Assembly: GCF_007829035.1 (NCBI RefSeq)
Contig: NZ_VIVQ01000007.1
Coordinates: forward strand, 1-38,656
Source of the DNA: Rudaeicoccus suwonensis
GTDB taxonomy: Bacteria > Actinomycetota > Actinomycetes > Actinomycetales > Dermatophilaceae
Direction of reading: 5' to 3'
DNA length: 38,656 bases
Position 1 is the stretch's first letter; each line of letters begins with the position of its first letter. The notes under the pieces are model-generated. The model made no database searches. It had not been told where the DNA came from and saw nothing but the letters and a program-made list of their open reading frames with translations. Below, in pieces: positions 7,699 to 15,405 of the stretch. The position numbers and the translations under genes were made by a program.

Positions 7699-7955
7699 GA
7701 CTGGCACGCACATGACCCAGTCCCGGCAAAAGAAGGGCCATCCCGCGCCACTCGCCGACGCCCAAGGCGCTCCCGCGCCACTCGCGTCACTCACCCGCGA
7801 CTGGCACGCACATGACCCAATCCCGGCAAAAGAAGGGCCATCCCGCGCCACTCGCCGACGCCCAGGGCGCTCCCGTGCCACTCGCGTCACTCAGCCGCGA
7901 CTGGCACGCACATGACCCAATCCCGGCAAAAGAAGGGCAATCCCGCGCCACTCGC
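7696..7955 (+). repeat. Tandem array, exact 100-bp period, 2.6 copies
   Basis: Units start at 7696, 7796 and 7896, each opening CGCGACTGGCACGCACATGA. Units 1 and 2 differ at about 4 of 100 positions. Unit 3 stops after 60 bp with one difference. Each full unit contains two G(C/T)GCCACTCGC boxes and an AAAAGAAGGG stretch. Because 100 is not a multiple of 3, the frame changes from unit to unit, so the array is not coding. It is not a CRISPR array, since the whole unit repeats without spacers. Confidence 0.92.
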
Positions 7956-7975
7956 GCATCGCGTGGGACCAAAAG

Positions 7976-8042
7976 TGCGTTGACCTGGCAGTAGGTGTTG
8001 TTGTCCGCGTCGGATAACAACACCTACTGCCAGGTCGACGCG
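7976..8042. repeat. 67-nt palindromic element, copy 1
   Basis: Left arm 7976-8006, loop 8007-8011 (GCGTC), right arm 8012-8042. All 31 stem positions pair, three of them as G-T. The core is CTGGCAGTAGGTGTTGTT and its complement. The size and layout are identical to copy 2 at 8211. It is followed by AAAGGTGG, as copy 2 is followed by AGAGGTGG. No T-run follows, so it is not a standard terminator. Confidence 0.9.
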
Positions 8043-8069
8043 AAAGGTGGAGAGCTGGAGACGAGGGCC

Positions 8070-8085
8070 CAACGCGAGAGGTGGG
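8070..8085 (+). repeat. Truncated 3' end of a palindromic element
   Basis: The 16 bases CAACGCGAGAGGTGGG are identical to 8271-8286, the last 7 bases of the right arm of copy 2 plus its 3' flank. No matching left arm is present, so this looks like a remnant of another copy. Confidence 0.6.
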
Positions 8086-8093
8086 GGCTGAGA

Positions 8094-8199
8094 GGCAAGG
8101 ATGCCGATGCGCGGACGCCACGCTTCTTCGTCTTCCACGTCGGGTGCGCGGACCGGCAAGGATGCCGAGGCGCGGACGCCACCCCGACGAACGTGGAAG
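8094..8199. repeat. Duplicated 28-bp block and inverted arms between the two palindromes
   Basis: A 28-bp block starting GGCAAGGATGCCGA occurs at 8094-8121 and again at 8155-8182 with one mismatch, 61 bp apart. CTTCCACGT with a CGGGTG tail (8132-8146) and CACCCCGACGA plus ACGTGGAAG (8180-8199) are imperfect inverted copies of each other. The core GGCAAGGATGCCG is found once more, on the minus strand at 18493-18505. No ORF with sensible content is present. Confidence 0.75.
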
Positions 8200-8210
8200 T
8201 GGCGCGATGA

Positions 8211-8277
8211 CGCGTTGAGCTGGCACCAGGTGTCGTTATCCGAGCCGGATAACGACACCTGGTGCCAGCTCAACGCG
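8211..8277. repeat. 67-nt palindromic element, copy 2 (perfect)
   Basis: Left arm 8211-8241, loop 8242-8246 (GAGCC), right arm 8247-8277. All 31 base pairs are Watson-Crick. The core is CTGGCACCAGGTGTCGTT and its complement. It lies 32 bp beyond the 3' end of the protease gene. Seven stem positions differ from copy 1 and pairing is retained at all of them. Confidence 0.93.
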
Positions 8278-8309
8278 AGAGGTGGGACGTTGGACGTGAG
8301 CCAATTCGA

Positions 8310-9515
8310 TCAGTTCTCGCTGCTGGCCCCCAACGTGAGCGTTGCGGTGTGCGACTGACCCGTGGAGTCGATCCAGCTGACGCTGACCCGCTGGCCCGGG
8401 TAGTAGTCGTTGATGATCGACGACAACTGCGAGACGCCGCTGATCGTCTGGCCGCCGACCGCGGTGATCGTCGATCCCGCGGTGATGCCGGCCGCGGCAG
8501 CAGCGCTGCCCGAGACCGTGCCTTCGACAAGAGCGCCGGATGCCTGCGAGCCGCCGTAGTAGCTGCCGCCGGACGATGATGAATCCGAGATCTCCACGCC
8601 GATGGCGGCGCGGGCACCGATGTGCACCGTCGCGGTGCGGGTGCCGCTCTCGATCAGGTTGGCGACCTTGAGCGCCGACGAGATCGGGATCGCATAACCG
8701 GAGATCGGCGAGCTGCTCGACGCTGCGGTGTCCATCCCGACGACCTCACCGGCGGAGTTCAGCAGCGGACCACCGGAGTAACCGGGCACGATCTGGGCAT
8801 TCGTCTGCAGCAGGCCGTACAACGTCTCCGAATCGGTGGTCGAGCTCTCGTCCGAAGCGGTGATCTGCTTGCCGGTGCCGGTGATGGCGCCGCTGGTCTT
8901 GTAGAGCGTCCCCTGGCCGCCGCCCTGGCCCACCGCGGTCACAGCCTCGCCGAGCGAGGCCGCGGCGGTGTCCAGTTTGGCCGTCGTCATACCGCTGGCT
9001 CCGGACAACTTCAGCACGGCGATGTCGTGCGTCTCGTCGTGGCCGATCACGGTCGCGGTGTAGGTCTTGCCGTTGGCATCGGTGACGCGGATCGACGTCG
9101 AGGACTCCACGACGTGGTAGTTGGTCAGGATGATCCCGTTGGAGCTGAGCACCATTCCGGTGCCGGCTCCCTCACCGCCCGGCAGCACAGTGTCGACCAT
9201 GACCACCCCCGGCTGCGACTTCACCGGTGTGCCCGAGATGACCGCTGAGCCGGTGCTGGCACCGGGCACGGTCCCGTACGAACCACCGGACCCGCTCGAA
9301 CCGCTGGAACCGGACGAGCCCGAACCGTAGCCACAGCCATACGGCTGCGATCCGGAGGACCCGTTACCGGAGGCCGACCCGGGCGTGACTGTCGTGGGCG
9401 CCGCCACCGACACGCTGTCCGCGGTGTTCAGCGCGTGGTCGGCGGCGACGGCGCCTGCCGGGCCGATCGCGATGGCCGCGATCGCGGCGCCGGTGATGAT
9501 GAGACGACTTCTCAT
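8310..9515 (-). CDS. HtrA/DegP-like secreted serine protease with PDZ domain
   Basis: A 401-residue trypsin-fold protease acting outside the membrane. A signal peptide or anchor (residues 1-25, cleavage plausible after AVA) is followed by a low-complexity Gly/Ser linker (about 48-82) with a single Cys61. The protease domain follows with triad His134 (TNYHVV), Asp164 (HDIAVLKL) and Ser247 (GYSGGPLL). A PDZ domain (about 305-397) contains the GxTxGSTITAVGG-type loop. GYSGGP replaces the more common GNSGGP. Start ATG 9515, with AGGAG about 8 nt upstream; the open frame to 9566 has no signal-peptide character. Likely a cell-envelope quality-control protease. Confidence 0.9.
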   Translation of the reverse strand: MRSRLIITGAAIAAIAIGPAGAVAADHALNTADSVSVAAPTTVTPGSASGNGSSGSQPYGCGYGSGSSGSSGSSGSGGSYGTVPGASTGSAVISGTPVKSQPGVVMVDTVLPGGEGAGTGMVLSSNGIILTNYHVVESSTSIRVTDANGKTYTATVIGHDETHDIAVLKLSGASGMTTAKLDTAAASLGEAVTAVGQGGGQGTLYKTSGAITGTGKQITASDESSTTDSETLYGLLQTNAQIVPGYSGGPLLNSAGEVVGMDTAASSSSPISGYAIPISSALKVANLIESGTRTATVHIGARAAIGVEISDSSSSGGSYYGGSQASGALVEGTVSGSAAAAAGITAGSTITAVGGQTISGVSQLSSIINDYYPGQRVSVSWIDSTGQSHTATLTLGASSEN

Positions 9516-9668
9516 GATGTGCTCTCCTCGACGTTGTCTGAGGAACAGTTCACTCCGACAGCTCAAGGTTTTGCTCGGTGCAACCTATGCGTCAGTTGTG
9601 ACGTGCCACGGGTCGCCGCCGCAGCCATGAGCGCGGTTCCTAACCCAGATGTGCGTCATCGCCCGAAC

Positions 9669-10340
9669 TCAGTTCAGGATGTTGACCGCACGCGCCAGCA
9701 CCAGGGCCATCGTGCACAGGGCCACGAGGCTCTGCACCGTGAAAAGGGCCTTCGCGCGACGGGTCAGCGGCATCACGTCGGTCGGCGAGAAGGCGGTCGC
9801 ATTGGTGAAGCTGACATAAAGGTAGTCAAAGAACAGCGGCCGCCAGGACGGGTCGGTCAAACCCTCCTGGGTCATCTGTGGGAACAAAAAGTCCGGATAC
9901 GGGTCTCGCACACGCGCCCGGGCGTACGGCCCGCCCCGGTCCAACTGCCAGTACCAGATGCCGAACGAGATCACGTTGGTGACATAGATGCTGGCGCCGG
10001 TCACCAGCAGCGGCAACGCCTTCATGTCCGACGATCCCTGGATCAGGTGGCTCACCAGCAGGCCCGAGCTGACGGTGTTGTCGATCGAGATCAGCGCCAC
10101 GACGGCCAGCCCGAGCACACGGATGTGCCGCACGGCCGCGCCGGAGACACCGAGCGCGATGAGCAGCGCCAGCAGTGCCAACTCGAGAGCCGGCAGCGGC
10201 CACTGCGGGTGGATCAGGACGAAATGCGGCGGCAGGAGGTACTGCAGCCCGGCCGCCACCAGGATCGCGACGGCGACGGGCGCGATGTTCTCGACCTCGT
10301 GCGGCTCCCGCCACGCAAGATGCCGGTGCTGCTCAGTCAC
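9669..10340 (-). CDS. DUF1345-like integral membrane protein
   Basis: A 223-residue protein with about six membrane segments (roughly residues 18-36, 48-68, 74-92, 108-128, 167-187 and 196-220). The C-terminal part FFDYLYVSFTNATAFSPTDVMPLTRRAKALF followed by ARAVNIL resembles the end of DUF1345 proteins. The NATAFSPTDVMPLT loop between the last two helices also looks like a channel re-entrant loop, so an ion-channel-related role has been suggested to me only by pattern. GTG start at 10340, 32 bp after the DUF4229 gene on the same strand. Function unknown. Confidence 0.65.
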   Translation of the reverse strand: MTEQHRHLAWREPHEVENIAPVAVAILVAAGLQYLLPPHFVLIHPQWPLPALELALLALLIALGVSGAAVRHIRVLGLAVVALISIDNTVSSGLLVSHLIQGSSDMKALPLLVTGASIYVTNVISFGIWYWQLDRGGPYARARVRDPYPDFLFPQMTQEGLTDPSWRPLFFDYLYVSFTNATAFSPTDVMPLTRRAKALFTVQSLVALCTMALVLARAVNILN

Positions 10341-10372
10341 GACGCACCGTCAGCGCACGTATGACGCCCGGC

Positions 10373-10615
10373 TCAGTCCTCGTCATCGAAGTCTTCGGCG
10401 GTGCGCATCGCATCGGCACGCTTCTGCCGCTCCGCGACCTTGCCCTCGATCTGGGTGGCGAAGCGCTCCCGCGGACCACGCAGCGCGAAGAAGGACACCA
10501 CCAGCGAGACGGCCGCAGAGGCGACCAGCAGGGTCCAGCCGCGCAACGTTGCGGCATACAGGGCGAGCAGAACGATGAAGAAGATCAGGATCCGCCAGAT
10601 GGAGTACCGAACCAT
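10373..10615 (-). CDS. DUF4229 small membrane protein
   Basis: An 80-residue protein with two membrane segments (about 8-25 and 28-46) and a charged cytoplasmic tail (RGPRERFATQIEGKVAERQKRADAMR, then an acidic end). This is the layout of DUF4229, a family commonly encoded beside cytochrome c biogenesis genes in actinobacteria. Its ATG shares one base with the ccsB stop codon (TGATG), so translation is probably coupled. Role unknown. A longer frame to 10870 is only the antiparallel-free shadow of ccsB. Confidence 0.75.
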   Translation of the reverse strand: MVRYSIWRILIFFIVLLALYAATLRGWTLLVASAAVSLVVSFFALRGPRERFATQIEGKVAERQKRADAMRTAEDFDDED

Positions 10616-11622
10616 CACATTCCCGAGTAGGAGTGCATGCCGACGAAGAAGACGTTGACGATGCAGAAGTTGAACAGGATGCAGACGAAGCCGGCGACCG
10701 CGATGTATGCCGCCTTCTTGCCGGTCCAGCCGGCGGTGGCGCGAGCGTGCAGGTAGGCGGCGTAGACCACCCAGATGACCAGTGTCCAGGTTTCCTTGGG
10801 GTCCCAACTCCAGTAGTGGCCCCACGCCTTCTGCGCCCAGATCGCGCCGGCGATCAGGGTGAAGGTCCACAACGGGAACGCGACGATCAGCAGGCCATAG
10901 GTCGTGCGGTCCATCACGTCGGACCCGGGGACGGCGTCCATGAACTGGAACTTGGTGTCGCCGGAGTCCTCACGCCACTTCTGCACGAAGTACAAGATCG
11001 TGGTGGAGAACGCGATCGTGAACACGGCCACCGACAGGATGGCGACGGTGACGTGAATGGTCAGCCAGTAGTTCTGCAGCGAAGGAAGCAGCGAACTTGC
11101 CGCGGTGTAGAAGATCGTGGCGGCCAGCATCTCGGTGAGCACGGTCGGACCGACGACGAACAGTCCCAGCGAGCGAACGTCGCGACGCAGGCTCCACAAC
11201 AGGAACGCACACATGACGAAGAACGCACCGACGATGGCGAATTCGTACATGTTGCCCAGCGGCGGACGACCCACCGACATACTGCGAGTAAGCACGCACG
11301 CACCCAGCAGGATGGCGCCCAGCCAGGCCAGCGCCATGCCGATACCGGCCCACTGACGCTTCTGCGGCGCGGGAGCCGTCGCCGTGGAGGTGCGCTCGAT
11401 CACCGTTGTCGACCCACCCGCGGAGGCCGCACCGGCAGCTTCGGTCTCACTCTCCTCGAGGGCGGCCGCGGCTCGCGCGACACGCCCCGGGTGTCCGGCC
11501 AGGTCGAACGCGAAGGCGAACATCGCGAACGCGAGCACCACCGCCGAGGCGTAGAGGAAGTGCGTCGAGGTGTTCTCCAACCCGACGTTGGTGGCGTGCC
11601 CGCCGAACGACCATGTCTTCAT
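10615..11622 (-). CDS. ccsB: Cytochrome c biogenesis protein CcsB/CcsA-type (haem channel/lyase)
   Basis: A 335-residue multi-span membrane protein of System II cytochrome c maturation. The haem-handling tryptophan-rich signature WGHYWSWDPKETW is at 267-279, between membrane helices. Conserved external histidines are likely in TIHV (about His190) and the C-terminal GMHSY (His330). Between the first and second helix there is an Ala/Thr/Glu-rich linker (about 50-90). With ResB it moves haem across the membrane and attaches it to CxxCH apocytochromes. The start ATG overlaps the resB stop by 4 bases (ATGA). Confidence 0.93.
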   Translation of the reverse strand: MKTWSFGGHATNVGLENTSTHFLYASAVVLAFAMFAFAFDLAGHPGRVARAAAALEESETEAAGAASAGGSTTVIERTSTATAPAPQKRQWAGIGMALAWLGAILLGACVLTRSMSVGRPPLGNMYEFAIVGAFFVMCAFLLWSLRRDVRSLGLFVVGPTVLTEMLAATIFYTAASSLLPSLQNYWLTIHVTVAILSVAVFTIAFSTTILYFVQKWREDSGDTKFQFMDAVPGSDVMDRTTYGLLIVAFPLWTFTLIAGAIWAQKAWGHYWSWDPKETWTLVIWVVYAAYLHARATAGWTGKKAAYIAVAGFVCILFNFCIVNVFFVGMHSYSGM

Positions 11623-13322
11623 CGCAGTTCACCTGTTCTACCGCTGGTGGGTGTATTTCCGAGTTTCACGTCAACGCCGTCAAGCAGGGCCTCAAGTGCC
11701 ACCGGCAGGCGCGGGTCTGCTCCCTTGGCAAGAGCGCCAGCGCTGACCAGAGTACGCCGCTGGCTGGAAGCGTCCTCGGTGTCACCTGGGCCTTCGCCAC
11801 CCGCAGCTGTGACCGGTGCCGGTGAGACCTTCAGGAAGATGCGTCGACGGCGCAACGTCATCGACATGACGAGCCCTGCCAGCCCGAGCAGTGAGGCGAC
11901 CAAAGCTGTGGCCTTGCCGGGGTCGTAACGCGCTGACAGACCGGCCCAGCGCGGGATGTTCGCGCTCATCGAGATCGTCGTGCCGTCGGGAAGCTTTGCC
12001 GTCTGGCCGGGGCCGATCGCCACGCGCCACGGTTGGCCGTTGCTCATCACCTGGGTCATGTCCTGGGTGTTGAGCGTGTAGACCGACTGCGGCAGGTCGC
12101 CCGGGAACAAGTTGCCCTGGTAGGCGCCGAGCACCAGCATCGGGTTGTCGAGGCCCGGGAAGGTCGAGATCGGTCCCTGCGAGTCGCTCAACTCACCGGT
12201 CGGCAGGAAGAACCCGTAGAAGCCCAACTGCTTGGGCGAGGCTGCCGACACCTTGACCGCACCGACGGAGCGATACATGTTGTCCTGCGGCAGGAAGGGT
12301 GTCGACTGGCTGTAGAGCACCTTGCCCGTGGGGCTCTTGACGGTGATCACCGGTGCGTAACCGTTGCCGAGCAGATAGACCGAGGTGCCGCTCTCGTCGA
12401 GGGCGTCGTTGACTTCCAGAAGCTCGTTCTTCGGCTTCTGGTTGGCGTCCTGGGAGGTCACCGAGGCGATGAAGTCGCGCGGCTGGCCGTACTGCGGTGA
12501 ACTTGTCGGAACGTCCTTCTCGAAGGTCACCTTCAGAGAATTGATCGCCACGGTGAACGGCTGGATGTCGTTGGTGCCCACCCAGGGGCCGAGGTCCATC
12601 GTGTTGTAGTTGCCGGCCGAACTGGTGAAGGACTGCCCCACCGGCACGATGACGTCACCGCGCCAGCCCATCAGGTGGTCGGCTGCGACAGCGAGCACGA
12701 CCAGCACCAGGCAGCTGTGAAACACCAGGTTGCCGGTCTCACGCAGCCGGCCGCCTTCGGCGGCGATCGCCTGCACACCGTCGACGGGTTCGTCCACGCG
12801 CACGCGGTAACCCTTGCGTCGCAAGGCTTCCCGAGCTGCGGTGACGACCTCGTCCGGGCTGCCTGTGAACTCGCGCGAACTGCTGGCGGGCAGTCGTTCG
12901 AGTCGCCTGGGCACCCGCGGCAGCGGCGAGCGCAGCGCCCGGAAATGAACCCGGATGCGCGGTAGCACACAACCGATGAGGGACACCAGGAGCAGGATGT
13001 AGATCGCGGAGAACCACGGAGTCGAGTAGACGTTGAACATTCCCAGGCGTTGCAGCCACGGCCCGGTCGTCGTGTGCGACGCGAGGTAGGACGTCACCCG
13101 CGTGGCGTCGATGTCGGTCTGCGGGAACACCGACCCGGGCACGGCCGCGACCGCGAGCAGCAACAGCAGGAACAACGCCGTGCGCATCGAGGTCAGCTGA
13201 CGCCAGAGCCACCGCACGGTCCCGAAGAATCCGAGCTTGGGCTGGACGATCTTGGTGGCGCCCTTGGGTCGCTCGTCCGCCTGCTCCTGCGGCTGTGGGG
13301 TGGATTCGGTTTCAGTCGACAA
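11619..13322 (-). CDS. resB: ResB-like cytochrome c biogenesis protein
   Basis: A 567-residue System II partner of CcsB. A polar N-terminus (STETESTPQPQEQADERPKG) precedes RWLWRQLTSMRTALFLLLLLAVAAVPGS, the typical first helix. Helices near 110-130 and 215-235 bracket a short loop. A large outer domain follows (roughly 240-490), ending in a last helix and MTLRRRRIFLKVSP. The start is best placed at TTG 13322: it lies 2 nt past the ccdA stop and behind GGTGATC, which matches the extended anti-Shine-Dalgarno. The open frame further upstream lies inside ccdA. Stop overlaps ccsB by 4 bases. Confidence 0.9.
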   Translation of the reverse strand: MSTETESTPQPQEQADERPKGATKIVQPKLGFFGTVRWLWRQLTSMRTALFLLLLLAVAAVPGSVFPQTDIDATRVTSYLASHTTTGPWLQRLGMFNVYSTPWFSAIYILLLVSLIGCVLPRIRVHFRALRSPLPRVPRRLERLPASSSREFTGSPDEVVTAAREALRRKGYRVRVDEPVDGVQAIAAEGGRLRETGNLVFHSCLVLVVLAVAADHLMGWRGDVIVPVGQSFTSSAGNYNTMDLGPWVGTNDIQPFTVAINSLKVTFEKDVPTSSPQYGQPRDFIASVTSQDANQKPKNELLEVNDALDESGTSVYLLGNGYAPVITVKSPTGKVLYSQSTPFLPQDNMYRSVGAVKVSAASPKQLGFYGFFLPTGELSDSQGPISTFPGLDNPMLVLGAYQGNLFPGDLPQSVYTLNTQDMTQVMSNGQPWRVAIGPGQTAKLPDGTTISMSANIPRWAGLSARYDPGKATALVASLLGLAGLVMSMTLRRRRIFLKVSPAPVTAAGGEGPGDTEDASSQRRTLVSAGALAKGADPRLPVALEALLDGVDVKLGNTPTSGRTGELR

Positions 13323-13324
13323 AA

Positions 13325-14065
13325 TCAGATCACCGGAGTAAAGGAGGAGGACCTGGCCTGCAGCCAGGTGATGACGTGTTCCCAGACGCCGGCGACCATC
13401 AGGACACCGACCACGAGCATGAGCGTGCCGCCGATCAGCTGGATCGGACGATGGTGGTTGCGCAACCACCGTGAGGCCTTCTCGGCACGAGACCACCCGG
13501 CTGCGATCAGCAGGAAGGGCACTCCGAGGCCGAGACAGTAGAACGCTGCCAGCATCACGCCGCGGTGCACGGTGCTGTGCTGGTCACCGATCGGATTGGC
13601 CAGGTTGAGGATTGCGCCATACACGGGCCCGACGCAGGGGCTGGCGCTGAGCCCGAAGACCGCACCCAGCAGCGGTGCACCGAGCAACCCGGCCGACGGT
13701 CGCCACCGCACAGGGATGCCGCGCTGACCGATGAAACCGAGGTAGACCAGCGCGAGCAGGATCACCACGACCCCGCCGAGGCGCAGCATCAGATCCTCGT
13801 GGCCGAACTTCAGCGACGTCGCCCAGCTGTATGCCGCGGCGACACCGACAAGCACAACGCTGAATCCGACGACGAACAGAAAGGCCCCTGTCACCAGCCT
13901 GGTGCGGCGGCGTTCGTCGGTCAGTCCTGTGACGTAACCGAGAAAGCCTGGCACCAGCGGCAGCACGCAGGGCGAGGCGAAGGACACCACGCCCGCGAGA
14001 AGGGCCAGCGCCATCGCGGCCGGCAGGCTGCCGGTCGCGACTGTCCGTGCTGCATCCGCGTGCAA
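13325..14065 (-). CDS. ccdA: CcdA/DsbD-type thiol-disulfide electron carrier
   Basis: A 246-residue protein with six membrane helices that passes reducing power from cytoplasmic thioredoxin to outside thiols. Both redox cysteines are in the expected places: Cys33 in SFASPCVLPLVPG and Cys144 in SASPCVGPV. Here it should keep TlpA reduced so that apocytochrome cysteines are available for haem attachment. Start uncertain: TTG 14065, just after the tlpA stop, gives the usual short N-terminal extension, while ATG 14015 would start right at the first helix. Confidence 0.9.
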   Translation of the reverse strand: MHADAARTVATGSLPAAMALALLAGVVSFASPCVLPLVPGFLGYVTGLTDERRRTRLVTGAFLFVVGFSVVLVGVAAAYSWATSLKFGHEDLMLRLGGVVVILLALVYLGFIGQRGIPVRWRPSAGLLGAPLLGAVFGLSASPCVGPVYGAILNLANPIGDQHSTVHRGVMLAAFYCLGLGVPFLLIAAGWSRAEKASRWLRNHHRPIQLIGGTLMLVVGVLMVAGVWEHVITWLQARSSSFTPVI

Positions 14066-14069
14066 AACG

Positions 14070-14660
14070 CTACTTCGACCCTTCTGCGTCCTGCACGAGT
14101 CCGAGCAAAGTCGACTCGGTCGTCGCACCGGCGACGCGTGCCGCAATGCGGTGCTGGCTGTCCAGGACCAGTGTGGACGGTGTGGCAGTCGCCTTGTTCT
14201 GCAGTTCCAGCAGAGCCTTGCCACCGTCGGACTGCAGCGAGGGATAGGTCACGCCGACGGATTCGAGATAGGCGGCGGCGGTCTGTGGACCCTCGTTGAG
14301 GTCGACACCGATCATCACGATGTTGCCCTGCTTCTGGAACTGCTTCCAGGCCGCCTCAAGCTGGGGCATCTCGGCCTGGCAGGGCGGGCACCACGACCCC
14401 CACGCGTTGACCACGATGATCTTGCCGGCGTAGTCGGCGCTGGACCATGGCTGCCCGTCGAGCAGTTTGCCGGTGAGCAGCACCGGCTTGCCGCGATCGC
14501 TGGACGCCAATTGCACGACGGTGCCGTCGCCGGCGATGTAGTTCTTGTCGTCACCCTTGTTTGCCTGCTGGGAGATGGACTCCCCACTGCCGCTGGAGCA
14601 GGCAGCAAGCCCGAAGGTGGCAACGCACAGGGCGATCGCCACCAGTGCCGTTCGCTTCAT
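14070..14660 (-). CDS. TlpA/ResA-like thioredoxin-fold lipoprotein
   Basis: A 196-residue lipoprotein: signal MKRTALVAIALCVATFG with lipobox LAAC (Cys21), a short linker, then a thioredoxin fold with active site WCPPC (Cys91, Cys94) in NAWGSWCPPC. It reduces the cysteines of apocytochrome c outside the membrane. The order phosphatase-TlpA-CcdA-ResB-CcsB is the same as in mycobacteria (Rv0525-Rv0529). Its ATG overlaps the stop of the upstream phosphatase gene by 4 bases. Confidence 0.92.
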   Translation of the reverse strand: MKRTALVAIALCVATFGLAACSSGSGESISQQANKGDDKNYIAGDGTVVQLASSDRGKPVLLTGKLLDGQPWSSADYAGKIIVVNAWGSWCPPCQAEMPQLEAAWKQFQKQGNIVMIGVDLNEGPQTAAAYLESVGVTYPSLQSDGGKALLELQNKATATPSTLVLDSQHRIAARVAGATTESTLLGLVQDAEGSK

Positions 14661-15355
14661 TCGTCGTTCTCTCCATGGTCGCTCGACCGGTGGCCGGTCG
14701 GTTCGGGTCCTGTCGCACTACCGGCGGCCTCATGCGCACCGGGAAGAAGGTCACGGGACGGCTCGGCATACGACACGGTCAGCAACTGGTCGCCGTCGAA
14801 GGCGAGGCTGGTGACCGAGGTGAGCGTGCACTGCCGCTTGCGCGGGTCGTGCCACAGCCGCTTGCCCTCGTAGTGCATCCGGGCTGTCCAGACCGGGAGT
14901 TGGTGGCTGACGATGACCGCCTCGTGCCCACCTGCCGCCGCGCGAGCGTCGTCGACCGCTGCGGTCATCCGTTCGACGATCTCCGAGTACGGCTCGCCCC
15001 AGCTGGGTTTGAGGGGGTTGGTGAGCTTGCCCCAGAAGCGCGGATTGAGCAGCTTCTTGGGGTCTTTGCCGACGGTCAGACCCTCGAAGTCGTTGGCCGC
15101 CTCGATGACCCGGTCGTCCAGTTGGACGGACAGCCGCAGGTGTTCGGCCAGCGGCTCGATGGTCTCCTGGGCTCGCTCGAGGGGCGAGCAACGCAGGTGG
15201 GTGATGTCGCGGTCGCCGAGGTATGTCGCAACGCGTCCGGCCATCTGCCGACCGAGCGCGGACAGGTGGAAACCTGGCATCCGCCCGTAGAGCACGCCCT
15301 GGGGGTTGTCGACCTCGCCATGGCGCACGAGGTGCACAACGGTGTGGTCGGTCAT
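14657..15355 (-). CDS. Histidine phosphatase (phosphoglycerate-mutase fold)
   Basis: A 232-residue branch-1 histidine phosphatase. The RHGE motif is at 11-14 (phosphorylated His12), and the second histidine is in IVSHQLPVW. The C-terminal 25 residues (AAGSATGPEPTGHRSSDHGENDE) are polar and probably disordered. It is the first gene of the cytochrome c maturation unit, linked to tlpA by an ATGA overlap. The association is conserved in actinobacteria, but its substrate is not known. hemL ends upstream, 50 bp away on the same strand. Confidence 0.87.
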   Translation of the reverse strand: MTDHTVVHLVRHGEVDNPQGVLYGRMPGFHLSALGRQMAGRVATYLGDRDITHLRCSPLERAQETIEPLAEHLRLSVQLDDRVIEAANDFEGLTVGKDPKKLLNPRFWGKLTNPLKPSWGEPYSEIVERMTAAVDDARAAAGGHEAVIVSHQLPVWTARMHYEGKRLWHDPRKRQCTLTSVTSLAFDGDQLLTVSYAEPSRDLLPGAHEAAGSATGPEPTGHRSSDHGENDE

Positions 15356-15405
15356 TGCTTCATGCTCTCATTCCAGTCTGTGACGGCCCTGCTCGCGGGC
15401 CGCAC

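Noticed and set aside
7696-7955. CRISPR array
   Set aside because: The complete 100-bp unit is repeated with no unique spacers, and no cas genes are near.
7627-8273. Several overlapping frames in the repeat island
   Set aside because: They run through the 100-bp array and the palindromes, change frame between repeat units, and show no protein-like content.
7976-8277. The two palindromes as simple rho-independent terminators
   Set aside because: The stems are 31 bp, no T-run follows, and a further copy lies upstream of a gene; a repeat family fits better.
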